From NCBI RefSeq assembly GCF_028553725.1, contig NZ_CP067124.1, forward strand, positions 2,304,001-2,368,000: a stretch of DNA of 64,000 nt, read 5' to 3'. Positions 16,812 through 25,072 of this stretch are shown here, piece after piece (position 1 is the stretch's first letter; each line of letters begins with the position of its first letter). The position numbers were made by a program, and so were the translations under genes. The stretch is from Paracoccus alcaliphilus. GTDB taxonomy: Bacteria > Pseudomonadota > Alphaproteobacteria > Rhodobacterales > Rhodobacteraceae. The notes beneath the pieces are model-generated. The model was not told the DNA's origin and did not search any database. It saw only the letters and a program-made list of their open reading frames with translations.

Positions 16812-17203
16812 TCCGCCCCGCTGCCGATGCCGACATCCCCGGCATCATCGATCTGATCGAGCGTCTGGTGCGATCCGTGAACGGCCCGCAGCGGGTCTGC
16901 CGCGTCCGCACGGGCGAGACGTTGGCCGGGCTGATCCACGATCCGCGCAGCGTGGTGCTGATGTCCGGTCGCGGGTTCATCGCGGGCACGATCACGCAGA
17001 CGGTGATCAGTCCCGACCCGGTTGCGGTCGAGCTCGGCTGGTATGCGGAAGATCGCTCCGGCCTCTCGCTGCTGCGCGCGTTCGAGGCGTGGGCATCAGA
17101 TCATGGCACAACGCTGGTGAAAATGTCCTGCAACGGCGGCGCGGCGAAGCGCATTCTTGAGCGGTCGGGATACCGGGTCGCAGAAATTGCAATGGTGAAG
17201 TGA
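16808..17203 (+). CDS. GNAT-like acetyltransferase in the tail module
   Basis: 131 residues from ATG 16808. The layout is a short GNAT domain: IRPAADADIPGIIDLIERL at the start, a strand VELGWYAEDR in the place of beta4, SLLRAFEAWASDHGTTLVKM and a C-terminal GGAAKRILERSGYRVAE, the usual end of GNAT enzymes. The acetyl-CoA loop is weak (no full Q/RxxGxG/A). In related phages and gene transfer agents this slot encodes an NlpC/P60 peptidase. Small GNAT proteins do occur in phage tail clusters; the substrate is unknown. Confidence 0.6.
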   Translation: MIRPAADADIPGIIDLIERLVRSVNGPQRVCRVRTGETLAGLIHDPRSVVLMSGRGFIAGTITQTVISPDPVAVELGWYAEDRSGLSLLRAFEAWASDHGTTLVKMSCNGGAAKRILERSGYRVAEIAMVK

Positions 17204-19279
17204 ATGGCGATCTTTTCCGGCATTGCCAAGGCCGTCGCGTTTGCGGTCAGTTACCTGTCGGCCTCGGCGGGCGTATCCGCGTTGACCGCAATCTCATGGG
17301 GCTATAAGGCGGGCGTGGCGGCGGCCAGCCTCGCAACTGCTGCGGCGTATTCGGCGGTCTCGCGCCTGCTGGCCCCAAGCGTCAGTATCCCGACGCAGGA
17401 AATTCAGGCGGTTCTGGAGCAGACCGATGCCCCACGCCGCGTCTATGTCGGGCGCTATCTGGCGGGCGGCATCAGGGCGCTGTTCGATGTCAACGGGGGC
17501 ACGCTGCATCAGCTTGTTGTCGTCAATCATGGACGGATCGACGCATTCGAGCATTTCTGGATCGACGGCGAGCCGGTGACGATCAACGACACCGAGGTCG
17601 TTTCGGGCGAGAAGGCGGGATATGTTTTCGTCACCACCCGCGACGGATCAGGTCAGGGCGGAAATTATCCGGTTCTGGTTGAGCGGTTCCCCTACTGGAC
17701 TGCCGATCACCGGCTGCAAAATCAGGCGACCTTCCTTGTCCGCTCGCGCGCGCCGGGCGAGGATTTCATGAAGGTCTTCCCCAAGGCCAGCGGCACGCTC
17801 TATCAGTGGGTGATCCGTGGTCAGCGCGTCTATGACCCGCGCACCGAAACATCGGTCTGGTCCGACAATGCGGCGCTGGTCATCGCCCATTACCTGACCC
17901 ACCCGGACGGCTACCGGCTGGATCCGTCCGAGGTGGATTGGGACAGTGTCGAGGCGATGGCCGACTGGTGCGATCTGCCCATCCCGCAGCGCGCGGGCGG
18001 CACGGCGCCGAATATGCGGCTGTGGGGATACTGGACGCTGGACGAGGAACCGTCGCAGGTGCTGGACCGCATGCGGGCCTCCAGCGGCATCAGCGTCTAC
18101 GAGACGCAGGACGGGCGCATCGGCCTGATCGGCGGACCATTCGGCACCCCGGCTTGCACGGTGACGGCCAAGGACATCGCGCAGATCCAGACCAGCGAGG
18201 CGATCAGCGAACGCGAGGGCTATAACACCCTGCGGGTCTATCACCTGTCCGACGCCGCCAAATTCGAGGTGGCCGAAGTCGATACATGGCGGGACTCGGC
18301 CCGGCTGGCGCAGGAGGGCGAGATCGCGCAGGAGATGCGGCTGGAGATGTGCCCCAACACCTCGCAGGGGCGGAGGCGGTCCAAGATGCAGATGCACGAC
18401 GACAACCGCGCGCGGGTCGAGATCATCACCGATATTGTCGGCCTGAAAGCCCGCTATCCCGCAGCATATGGCCAGCGCCACACGATCCTGCTGGACTATC
18501 AGCCCGAGGACGGCGGAGGTCGCGTCATCCAGGGCGAATACGAAGTGCTGGATCACGAATTCGACCCGAAAGAGCTGCAGTGCCGCATCGCGCTGGCGAG
18601 GGTGGACCGTGCGTCCGAGAACTGGAATGCCGCGACCGAGGAAGGCGATCCGCCAGCCGAGGCCGAGACTCCCGCCAGTGACCCGCCCCCCGATATCGAG
18701 GCGGTGCTGACGCAGGTCATCACTCGGATCACCGACACGCTGTCGTCAGCAGCCCTACAAGTCACCGCTGTTCCCGTCCCGGATCGCGACGACCTGCGCA
18801 TTCAGGCGCGCTATCGCAAGGTGGGCGATGCGGCATGGATCAACATGATCGTGACCGATTTCGTCGCCCGATCCTCTGCGGTGGATGACGGCGCGCAGTA
18901 TCAGGCGCAGGTCCGCTTTCAGGGTGTCTTTGCCGGGGTCGATGAATGGGAGGACCTCGGGCCTATTCTAGTCACGGTCAACAGCACCCCGCCCGGCCAG
19001 CCGTCGCAGCTGATCCCGTCGAATGGCTCGGGCTATGTTCATCTGTCGTGGCGCAACCCGAACAGCGCCTTTGAGACGATCCGCATCTATCGCGGCACCA
19101 CGACCAACCCGGCCAACGCATCGCTGATCGGCACGACCGGCGGCGTGTCTGGCCAGATATCCGAATATCAGGACGATACGGTCAGCCCGGCCACGCAATA
19201 CCGCTATTGGGTCGCAGCCGCGAATGCCTCGGGCATCGAGGGCGCGTGGGCTGGCCCGGCGACGATCACCACGACCTGA
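17204..19279 (+). CDS. Tail host-specificity protein with C-terminal fibronectin-III domain
   Basis: 691 residues. Residues 1-60 are hydrophobic/Ala-rich, like the start of GTA gp15/lambda gpJ-type proteins. The core (VLEQTDAPRRVYVGRYLAGG; WYWTLDEEPSQVLDR-type segment) follows. From about 590, PGQPSQLIPSNGSGYVHLSW to the end is a fibronectin type III domain. It forms the tail tip and leads to the fibres. It starts directly after the GNAT gene and is followed by a terminator. Confidence 0.75.
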   Translation: MAIFSGIAKAVAFAVSYLSASAGVSALTAISWGYKAGVAAASLATAAAYSAVSRLLAPSVSIPTQEIQAVLEQTDAPRRVYVGRYLAGGIRALFDVNGGTLHQLVVVNHGRIDAFEHFWIDGEPVTINDTEVVSGEKAGYVFVTTRDGSGQGGNYPVLVERFPYWTADHRLQNQATFLVRSRAPGEDFMKVFPKASGTLYQWVIRGQRVYDPRTETSVWSDNAALVIAHYLTHPDGYRLDPSEVDWDSVEAMADWCDLPIPQRAGGTAPNMRLWGYWTLDEEPSQVLDRMRASSGISVYETQDGRIGLIGGPFGTPACTVTAKDIAQIQTSEAISEREGYNTLRVYHLSDAAKFEVAEVDTWRDSARLAQEGEIAQEMRLEMCPNTSQGRRRSKMQMHDDNRARVEIITDIVGLKARYPAAYGQRHTILLDYQPEDGGGRVIQGEYEVLDHEFDPKELQCRIALARVDRASENWNAATEEGDPPAEAETPASDPPPDIEAVLTQVITRITDTLSSAALQVTAVPVPDRDDLRIQARYRKVGDAAWINMIVTDFVARSSAVDDGAQYQAQVRFQGVFAGVDEWEDLGPILVTVNSTPPGQPSQLIPSNGSGYVHLSWRNPNSAFETIRIYRGTTTNPANASLIGTTGGVSGQISEYQDDTVSPATQYRYWVAAANASGIEGAWAGPATITTT

Positions 19280-19303
19280 CACCACCTGAAATCCTGACGA
19301 CCC

Positions 19304-19327
19304 GCCCGCCTTTGCGCGGGCCTTTTT
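19304..19327 (+). terminator. Rho-independent terminator after the tail-tip gene
   Basis: GCCCGC (19304-19309) pairs with GCGGGC (19316-19321), followed by TTTTT. The ribosome site GGAG and the start of the tail-fibre gene lie immediately behind. Confidence 0.75.
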
Positions 19328-19343
19328 GCATGGAGACCGCCGC

Positions 19344-22271
19344 ATGGCTCTTTCTGACGAAATCAATCTGTGGCTGCGCGACTTCACCGGATATTCTGGC
19401 GACGGTCAGGGCGGGTCAGGCGCGTTGCCGGTCGGGGATCGTTCGACGGCTCGCTTCCCGATTGACAAGCGGATACTGCGCTACCTGTTCATGACGCTGG
19501 CCCAGACGATGGGCGATCCGGGGGCGTTACAAGAGATCCTCGATCAGCTTGATGAAAAAGCCGACCTCGCCAACACCGCCAAATCCTTCAACACCCGCGC
19601 CGCCGCCGTCAGCGCCGGGCAGTCCGCACTGTCTGCTTCCCTCGGCCTGATTCTGGTCGATGAAGGGGATTATTACACCGTTCGCGGGGCGAACCAGACC
19701 GAGGACGATCCGCTGTTTGCGACCGCGCCGCGCTGGGGCGTCCGGGATCGCATTCCGACGCAGGCGGTGATGGATGCGCTGCGCGACGAAGTTCGCGATG
19801 GCCGGGTCTATTACCTGCCTGCACAACAGAGCCCCAGCGGCGTCGATGTTCCGTCATGGGCGGACTTCGTCATCACCAGTTTCTTTGCAGGCAACACCAC
19901 GAGAGAATGGCGACCTCTCGCGACCGGCCCGAGCGATGGGCTTGAGACCGAGGACTTCGCGCAGGACGCCAACGGTCGCTGGTGGCGTAGGGTGCGAGAC
20001 GCTGCTGCCCAAGAGGAACGCGCTGAGCGCATCGCAGAGGACAATGCGCGAACGCAAGCGATAAGAGTTTCGGTGCCGATCCCCATCGTCGTGGATCCGG
20101 ACACCAGCACTGGCGACAATATCGTGGCGGAAATCGAGTCTACGATGATTGCGGCAGGCATCACCAGCGTACCGACTATCGGCTCAATCGAGTATCGCCC
20201 CATGGCGAGTAATGAAGCCGCAAACCCGACTATCACGATTGGTGCCCTGACTGCCTCGGTACGAGGCGCAGATGGCCAAGCATGGCCTGCCGGTGGTTTC
20301 GTGGTAGGTAGGGTTTACAACTTGCGGCGGATTGCGGGCGTCTTTAGGGTGCAGGTTGGAGATGTCTCGCTTGCCGAGATCCAAGCTGAGGCGACCGTGC
20401 GAAACTCTGCCGATAGAATCATTGGTGTAATCCCATTGACGAACATCGGCGGCAGCGGCAATGCGATCACTGCCGAAATCGACCCCGCCACCGATCTATC
20501 CGGGTTCACGGCGGGAAGGCTTTTCCGACTGACTGCGGCGCACAACAACGAGACTGGCAATATCACTGTCCAAGTTTCTGGCACCACTCGAAACTTGCGC
20601 GACGTTGATTTTTCGATCCTACCCGCAGAGGCAATCCGCGAGGGTCGAACCTATATCATCGAGACAATCGGGGCACAATTTGCCCGAGTGGTCAGTGCGA
20701 TTCGCACTCTGGCTGATGCGGAGGCAGATAAGCAGGAGGCGATTTCTCATGCTGATGCGCAGATAGAGCTCGTAAATGATGCTCCGCTACTGTCCGATGG
20801 GTCTCGATCCCTCATGCGTCTGGGCGGTCGCGACATTATGCGCATGACCGCGAGCGGCCCCCGATTGGCTGGTCCTGCTGGTGGCGCAGTCGCGGCCCCG
20901 GAAGGCGGCTGGGCAGCAGTCGAGAATTCCGAGGGGGAGGTTGAATTTACGGCGCAGGCCGGGACTTATGGAATTGACGCCGTGGATCGCTTTATGGAGC
21001 GCGGAGGAGTCCGCTATCCGGTCGCGGCTCCGGCAGGCACGACCCGCACGGCCTATATACTCTCGGTGATGGGACAGTCAAACGCCGACGCGACCGAAAT
21101 GAATGATCCGCTGCCGTGGCGGTTCCCGCCCATGAAGCACCACATTTTCACCCTGGACGATATTCAGGGGATCCGGGGCGGTCTGCGTGGTTGGCTGGGT
21201 GTACCTACCCCCGCAGGGCCGAAGCGGCTGATCCCAGTGCAGCAGGACGCTTGGACGTGGGCAGACTCGACCATTCACTCCTATGGCGCAACTGCTGCCG
21301 CTCGCCTCGGCCAGCTTCTGGGTGATCCATATCCCGTATTCACGGTCAGATCGTCGGCGGTCGGGGGCACCAAGATCATTGGCGACAATCCGGGCCAGGG
21401 CATCTGGAAGGACAGCAATGACGATTACACGACGCCGTGGAACAACTGGACCCAGGATATTCGGGACACCTTCTACGGCTTGACCGATCTTGGCTATGAG
21501 GTCGCGGGCATCTTCATTTGCTTCACCCACCAGGAAGGTGACTGGCAGACTGCGCGCGAGGTCTATGCCACGCAACTGGCCGATATGATGGACGATCGTG
21601 AGGCGACATCGGCCGAGGATGCGCCAGGGGTTCCCTTCCATTGGTTCTGTGACCAAGCTTCGGGCTCGGGCCTTCGATCGCCCATGTATCGCGGCGGCGC
21701 GTGGCAATCGCGACTTGCCATTGTCGATGTGGTCGAGGCGCGGGCCAATGCTACCATGGTCATGCCGCGATACCATATGGATTTCGGGATCAACGGCGGT
21801 TCGTTGGAAAACATCCACCATTCCTTCACCAGTCGAACCTGTCCGCAAGGCGAGACATTTGCCCATGCTATGCGTGAGGTCATCAAAGGGCGGGAATGGC
21901 GCTGCCCGCGCATGGTGTCGGCTACGGTTGAGGGTAACAACATCGCCGTCGATTTTGACAGCCTAGCGCCGCTAATGATCGACTGGACGTTCTGCAAGGT
22001 CCGACCCGATGCCGGTTTCAAGATTGGCGATGGCTCGATCACCGTTCAATCGGTCACCCAGACCGGTCAGCGGCAGATCACCCTGCAATGCAGTGCGAGT
22101 CCCTCTGGCCAACTTCTGGCCTATGCGTGGCGCGAACAGGACGCGCAAGACGTGTCCGATATCTGGCCCATCAGCACCGGCGCTATTCGCGATGGTTTCG
22201 AAGCGCCATCGCTGTTTTTGAGCGGCAAGCGCGTACTGCGCCCGGCGCTCGGCTACACCCTTCAACTGTGA
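19344..22271 (+). CDS. Large tail fibre with SGNH / CE6-type acetylesterase domain
   Basis: ATG 19344, with GGAG 8 bp ahead; 975 residues. The N-terminal 60 residues (LSDEINLWLRDFTGYSGDGQ) attach to the virion; a long beta/coiled region follows to about 560. From about 575, AYILSVMGQSNADATE is the catalytic-Ser block of SGNH/sialate-acetylesterase hydrolases (GQSN). AVGGTKI fits block II and FTHQEGD resembles the HQGE block of carbohydrate esterase family 6. ENIHHS near residue 820 supplies the His. It probably deacetylates surface polysaccharide during adsorption; substrate unknown. Confidence 0.75.
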   Translation: MALSDEINLWLRDFTGYSGDGQGGSGALPVGDRSTARFPIDKRILRYLFMTLAQTMGDPGALQEILDQLDEKADLANTAKSFNTRAAAVSAGQSALSASLGLILVDEGDYYTVRGANQTEDDPLFATAPRWGVRDRIPTQAVMDALRDEVRDGRVYYLPAQQSPSGVDVPSWADFVITSFFAGNTTREWRPLATGPSDGLETEDFAQDANGRWWRRVRDAAAQEERAERIAEDNARTQAIRVSVPIPIVVDPDTSTGDNIVAEIESTMIAAGITSVPTIGSIEYRPMASNEAANPTITIGALTASVRGADGQAWPAGGFVVGRVYNLRRIAGVFRVQVGDVSLAEIQAEATVRNSADRIIGVIPLTNIGGSGNAITAEIDPATDLSGFTAGRLFRLTAAHNNETGNITVQVSGTTRNLRDVDFSILPAEAIREGRTYIIETIGAQFARVVSAIRTLADAEADKQEAISHADAQIELVNDAPLLSDGSRSLMRLGGRDIMRMTASGPRLAGPAGGAVAAPEGGWAAVENSEGEVEFTAQAGTYGIDAVDRFMERGGVRYPVAAPAGTTRTAYILSVMGQSNADATEMNDPLPWRFPPMKHHIFTLDDIQGIRGGLRGWLGVPTPAGPKRLIPVQQDAWTWADSTIHSYGATAAARLGQLLGDPYPVFTVRSSAVGGTKIIGDNPGQGIWKDSNDDYTTPWNNWTQDIRDTFYGLTDLGYEVAGIFICFTHQEGDWQTAREVYATQLADMMDDREATSAEDAPGVPFHWFCDQASGSGLRSPMYRGGAWQSRLAIVDVVEARANATMVMPRYHMDFGINGGSLENIHHSFTSRTCPQGETFAHAMREVIKGREWRCPRMVSATVEGNNIAVDFDSLAPLMIDWTFCKVRPDAGFKIGDGSITVQSVTQTGQRQITLQCSASPSGQLLAYAWREQDAQDVSDIWPISTGAIRDGFEAPSLFLSGKRVLRPALGYTLQL

Positions 22272-22280
22272 GGTAGGACG

Positions 22281-22991
22281 ATGCCCATCAACTTCTCTGG
22301 CGATGCGTCCGCTTATCCCGATAGCGCGTTTTTCCCTGACCTTCCGTCGCTGGACGATACCATTGCCCAAATACCCGGACTACTGGGAGCATGGGATGCC
22401 AGAGATTATAGCGGGTCAGGTGCGTGGTCGGCGCGTGTAGGGTCTGGCACCATCCTGCCATCGGGGGCGGGGTCCATGCCCTCTCTGGCGTCCCGCGATG
22501 GACGGCCTGTGCTCCGCTTTGGTCAAACTTCAAAGGCGTTCGTCAATGACGCGGCAGGTGCGTCAGTGCCGTTTTCTGGTCTGGTGTTCGCATCCCGCGC
22601 TTTTTATGCCGATCAGGCAGTCAATTTCCAGAAGGTGTTCGTCGCGGGCAGTGGGGAGTTCTATTTCAGAACAACGATGTCTCCGCCGCGCTGGCAATGG
22701 GCTGGCCTTGGCAGCACCGGACAGATCACATCGACGCTCGACGACATGATGGGCTGGAATACCATTCTGTTTGACAAGCAGGGTAGCTCCCCAGCCTCTC
22801 TCGCCGTCAACGGCGGCAGCCCCTCAGCCATTGGATTTTCAGACGCAGAAATGTCTGGCCAATATTTGGTGGTTGGTGACCCAGCGAACAGCACGAGTTG
22901 CGTACAGGATATTTCGCGCATGATCATCAGCACCACAGGAGGGCTGTCAGCGGAAGATCGCAACGCCATCCTAGCGTGGGTAAATGGATAG
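22281..22991 (+). CDS. LamG/concanavalin-like tail-associated protein
   Basis: 236 residues with GAGGTAGG upstream. No signal peptide. The beta-rich chain has a lectin/LamG-like rhythm (LLGAWDARDYSGSGAWSA; PVLRFGQTSKAFVND; VGDPANSTSCVQDISRMIIS) and ends in LSAEDRNAILAWVNG, a usual end of phage LamG-type proteins. Likely a carbohydrate-binding fibre accessory, in line with its place after the esterase-bearing fibre. Confidence 0.6.
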   Translation: MPINFSGDASAYPDSAFFPDLPSLDDTIAQIPGLLGAWDARDYSGSGAWSARVGSGTILPSGAGSMPSLASRDGRPVLRFGQTSKAFVNDAAGASVPFSGLVFASRAFYADQAVNFQKVFVAGSGEFYFRTTMSPPRWQWAGLGSTGQITSTLDDMMGWNTILFDKQGSSPASLAVNGGSPSAIGFSDAEMSGQYLVVGDPANSTSCVQDISRMIISTTGGLSAEDRNAILAWVNG

Positions 22992-23098
22992 ATAGCCAAG
23001 GCACCAGCCGCAGCGGCCAAGGCCTCCCGCTGTCGTTTAGTGCAGGGCTAATCGCCCTGCTGGCCTATGTCGCCGCAACGCTTGCCTTCAGCCGCTGA
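22976..23098 (+). CDS. Possible small membrane protein
   Basis: From GTG 22976 the frame encodes 40 residues ending LPLSFSAGLIALLAYVAATLAFSR, a convincing single membrane helix. It overlaps the end of the previous gene by 16 bp and has no good ribosome site. The same DNA contains a perfect 7-bp hairpin (23042-23048 with 23054-23060), so it could instead be the front of the structured non-coding stretch that follows. Confidence 0.3.
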   Translation: MGKWIDSQGTSRSGQGLPLSFSAGLIALLAYVAATLAFSR

Positions 23099-23100
23099 CT

Positions 23101-23350
23101 GCCCGGGTTGCGCAGGCATCATGCGCAATAGCCGCGTGGCGCGCCTCGACCGGGAACGGGGCGAGCACGCTGCCTACACAAGCTCGCCCCGCAGACCATT
23201 GCTGGTCAGTTATAGCCTGCGCAGCATTGGGGCGATCCGGCAAGAGGCCAGTTAAGGCGCCCGGCTCATAGAATTGATGGTACCTGAGCCGGGCTGCCAG
23301 CGACTGTGCGGGAAGGATGCAGAATCGCTGGTAAGGGAAACCTTACCTAT
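23101..23350 (+). ncRNA. Candidate structured RNA: chain of perfect stem-loops
   Basis: No gene fits here. Perfect complementary arms follow each other: 23108-23114/23122-23128 (7 bp), 23157-23166/23182-23191 (10 bp, 15-nt loop), 23194-23198/23203-23207 (5 bp, TTGC loop), 23259-23268/23285-23294 (10 bp, 16-nt loop), 23297-23303/23325-23331 (7 bp) and 23330-23336/23341-23347 (7 bp closed by a GAAA tetraloop). In addition 23110-23117 is fully complementary to 23215-23222 and could enclose two of the hairpins in an alternative fold. The ribosome site of the next gene follows 60 bp later. Strand is inferred from the surrounding genes. Confidence 0.45.
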
Positions 23351-23416
23351 GGTGGCGAATATTCCAAGCTGACCAAAGTCGGATTCTGTCGCACCATTTC
23401 ACACAAAGGAGCCGCC

Positions 23417-23659
23417 ATGGACCCGATGACAGTCGTCGAGCAGATCGGCGGCGGCCTGCAAGCAGTGGTGATCGTGGGGCAGGCCATCGCCAATATCGTG
23501 CAATACCGGCGCAACAACCAGCTGCAGGACAAGCTTCTCGATCTGACCCAAACGATGGGCAAAGAAAACCGGGACCTGCTGTCCCAGACCAATTTGGCCA
23601 TCAGCGCCAATGCTGAAACGATGAGGGAGGCCGTCAGGGAACTGCGGGGGCGCAAATGA
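23417..23659 (+). CDS. Small prophage protein with N-terminal hydrophobic segment
   Basis: ATG 23417 preceded by AAAGGAG; 80 residues. Residues 8-28 (EQIGGGLQAVVIVGQAIANI) are moderately hydrophobic; the rest is a charged helix. Stop overlaps the next ATG. The trio of small proteins here (23417, 23656, 23823), just after fibres, may be lysis accessories or tail accessories. Family not recognised. Confidence 0.55.
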   Translation: MDPMTVVEQIGGGLQAVVIVGQAIANIVQYRRNNQLQDKLLDLTQTMGKENRDLLSQTNLAISANAETMREAVRELRGRK

Positions 23660-23832
23660 TGCGGTTCATCAGGCAGCTTTGCGGCAAAGGCCGACGGGAG
23701 GCAGCGGCAGACGAAGCCCTGCGCCGCCATCAAGAGCAATATCAGCGCGAGGAACGCGCCGTCCGGGCCAAGGTCGTCGCGGTCGAAAGGCTCGTGCGCC
23801 AACTACAAAGGGACAACACGGCATGGCACTGA
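23656..23832 (+). CDS. Small highly charged coiled-coil protein
   Basis: 58 residues from ATG 23656 (ATGA overlap), ending at TGA 23830-23832. Rich in Arg, Glu and Gln in a heptad-like pattern (RRHQEQYQREERAVRAKVV), no membrane segment. The next gene begins inside its 3' end at 23823. Coupling on both sides suggests expression. Function unknown. Confidence 0.45.
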   Translation: MMRFIRQLCGKGRREAAADEALRRHQEQYQREERAVRAKVVAVERLVRQLQRDNTAWH

Positions 23833-24209
23833 TCATCGGGACAATCGCCATCATCAACGCGGCCGGTCTGCTGATGATCATCTGGGCGTTTCGGACCAGC
23901 CTGCGGGTTGTAGGCGAGGCCACGTGGTGGTTCGTCGTCGGCTTTGCGCTGCTTTCCTTCATCCTGATCACGCGGGGGCTTTACTGGGACGTGGCCATGC
24001 CCATAGCGCGCGCGTATGCGCCGGCCAGCGCCGAGGCATGGCGGGACATGGTCCATGGCCGGATGTTCAACGTCGTGTTCAGCGGCCTGAAGATGGTCTC
24101 GATTTACTGCGCACTGAAATGCAGGCAGGCGCTGATCCCCGAGGATGAGCGGCACCTATGGCCGTGGTGGATCGCATGGATGCATCCGACCAAGATCAGG
24201 TTCTGGTGA
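23823..24209 (+). CDS. Small membrane protein with two or three helices
   Basis: 128 residues. Membrane segments at about 2-24 (LIIGTIAIINAAGLLMIIWA) and 36-54 (WWFVVGFALLSFILITRG), and a weaker one near 88-103. The C-terminus is Trp-rich. Start ATG 23823 overlaps the previous gene by 10 bp. It could serve in lysis, although a separate holin lies at 28.1 kb, or in superinfection exclusion. No family recognised. Confidence 0.5.
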   Translation: MALIIGTIAIINAAGLLMIIWAFRTSLRVVGEATWWFVVGFALLSFILITRGLYWDVAMPIARAYAPASAEAWRDMVHGRMFNVVFSGLKMVSIYCALKCRQALIPEDERHLWPWWIAWMHPTKIRFW

Positions 24210-24277
24210 ACTGGATGGAGATGGGACGGCCCCGCGCGGAGAGCAGTTATGGCCGTCCCAATGCCGCCGACGTCTAG
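24158..24277 (+). CDS. Very small possible gene
   Basis: ATG 24158 to TAG 24275-24277 encodes 39 residues (MAVVDRMDASDQDQVLVNWM, then a basic end). It overlaps the preceding membrane-protein gene by about 50 bp and lacks a strong ribosome site. The acidic start is not typical of a chance frame, but evidence is slight. Confidence 0.25.
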   Translation: MAVVDRMDASDQDQVLVNWMEMGRPRAESSYGRPNAADV

Positions 24278-24341
24278 CATGGAACGATCAGCGGTAGGGA
24301 TCAATAACACACCTGACCTGCGCGCGAACCGCTACCTTGGA

Positions 24342-24441
24342 ATGACCGATACCTTGGTGCCAGACCAGCGATCTGCGATCCATCCAGTCGGGCATCAACG
24401 ATATCAAGGATCAGATGCGCAGGCTCACGCCGCAGCCGTGA
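24342..24441 (+). pseudogene. Remnant of a small coiled-coil gene, frameshifted
   Basis: ATG 24342 reads MTDTLVP and then leaves frame. One base over, the sequence from 24364 reads TSDLRSIQSGINDIKDQMRR to TGA 24439-24441, a natural-looking coiled coil. A single-base change would join them into a ~32-residue protein. The rest of 24278-24738 shows no coding capacity apart from this and holds inverted repeats. Confidence 0.3.
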
Positions 24442-24458
24442 TCGGGATAGGGATTTTT

Positions 24459-24527
24459 CAGCCGAGCGACGCCACTCGTCACCACAACACGGTCACTCGA
24501 AAACACGCTCACCATGTCGCTCGGCTG
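24459..24527. repeat. 12-bp perfect inverted repeat with 45-nt spacer
   Basis: CAGCCGAGCGAC (24459-24470) and GTCGCTCGGCTG (24516-24527) are exact complements. The left arm is preceded by TTTTT, which would make it a terminator for a minus-strand transcript coming from the gene at 24739-24975. Confidence 0.5.
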
Positions 24528-24576
24528 TGACGCTGTTCTGGCCGAAGCTGACGTGGAAGTCACCTTGTCCTTATGG

Positions 24577-24595
24577 TCAGGTATTCCCTACCTGA
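24577..24595. promoter_or_regulatory. Small palindrome, possible operator
   Basis: TCAGGTA (24577-24583), TTCCC, TACCTGA (24589-24595) is a 7-bp perfect palindrome in gene-free DNA. It could be a repressor site or a weak hairpin. No recognised regulator is assigned to it. Confidence 0.25.
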
Positions 24596-24738
24596 AAGGC
24601 CGCTCCGGGCCCGAGGGTGGGCCAAGATCATTGATGCCGCAAAATGCAATCTGACCTTGGCCCTGCCTCGCAAAATTATGTGCGCGCGCGAGACGCTAAA
24701 CCATAGCACGAATAATCAACCGTTCAATCGCGTCGTTG

Positions 24739-24975
24739 TCATTCCTTCAGGCGCAGCAACTCACGCTCGATGGCGTCCAGCGCATTCGGATCGCCAGCCC
24801 GCGCGGCCGCTATGGCTTCGTGGACGCGTTCCCATGATGGATGATCATCCGCGATCAGGCGGCCATCCATATGGGCGACAGACAGGGCGTGCATGTAGAC
24901 CACGCGATATTGCGGACGCCGGATGGCTTCATCGCGCATGTCGCGCAGGCGCTTGTGCAGTCGGGTGAAGATCAT
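24739..24975 (-). CDS. Reverse-strand small helical protein
   Basis: ATG at 24975 gives 78 residues (MIFTRLHKRLRDMRDEAIRR and onward); a longer version would need a TTG at 25017. Basic N-terminus, acidic C-terminus (DPNALDAIERELLRLKE), no membrane segment. The codon pattern looks coding. It opposes the late operon and is followed on its own strand by the inverted repeat at 24.5 kb, so it is another independently expressed extra gene. Function unknown. Confidence 0.5.
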   Translation of the reverse strand: MIFTRLHKRLRDMRDEAIRRPQYRVVYMHALSVAHMDGRLIADDHPSWERVHEAIAAARAGDPNALDAIERELLRLKE

Positions 24976-25035
24976 CGCCCATAGATAGGGCCCAATCCGA
25001 AGCGGCCAAGGTCTCAACGCAACCTCGTTACCACC

Positions 25036-25057
25036 GCCCGCCTCGCGCGGGCTTTTT
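25036..25057 (+). terminator. Rho-independent terminator before the second fibre cassette
   Basis: GCCCGC (25036-25041), loop CTCGC, GCGGGC (25047-25052), then TTTTT. A GGAGG ribosome site and start follow directly, as after the hairpins at 19.3 and 27.4 kb. Confidence 0.75.
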
Positions 25058-25072
25058 CACATGGAGGCTCAC

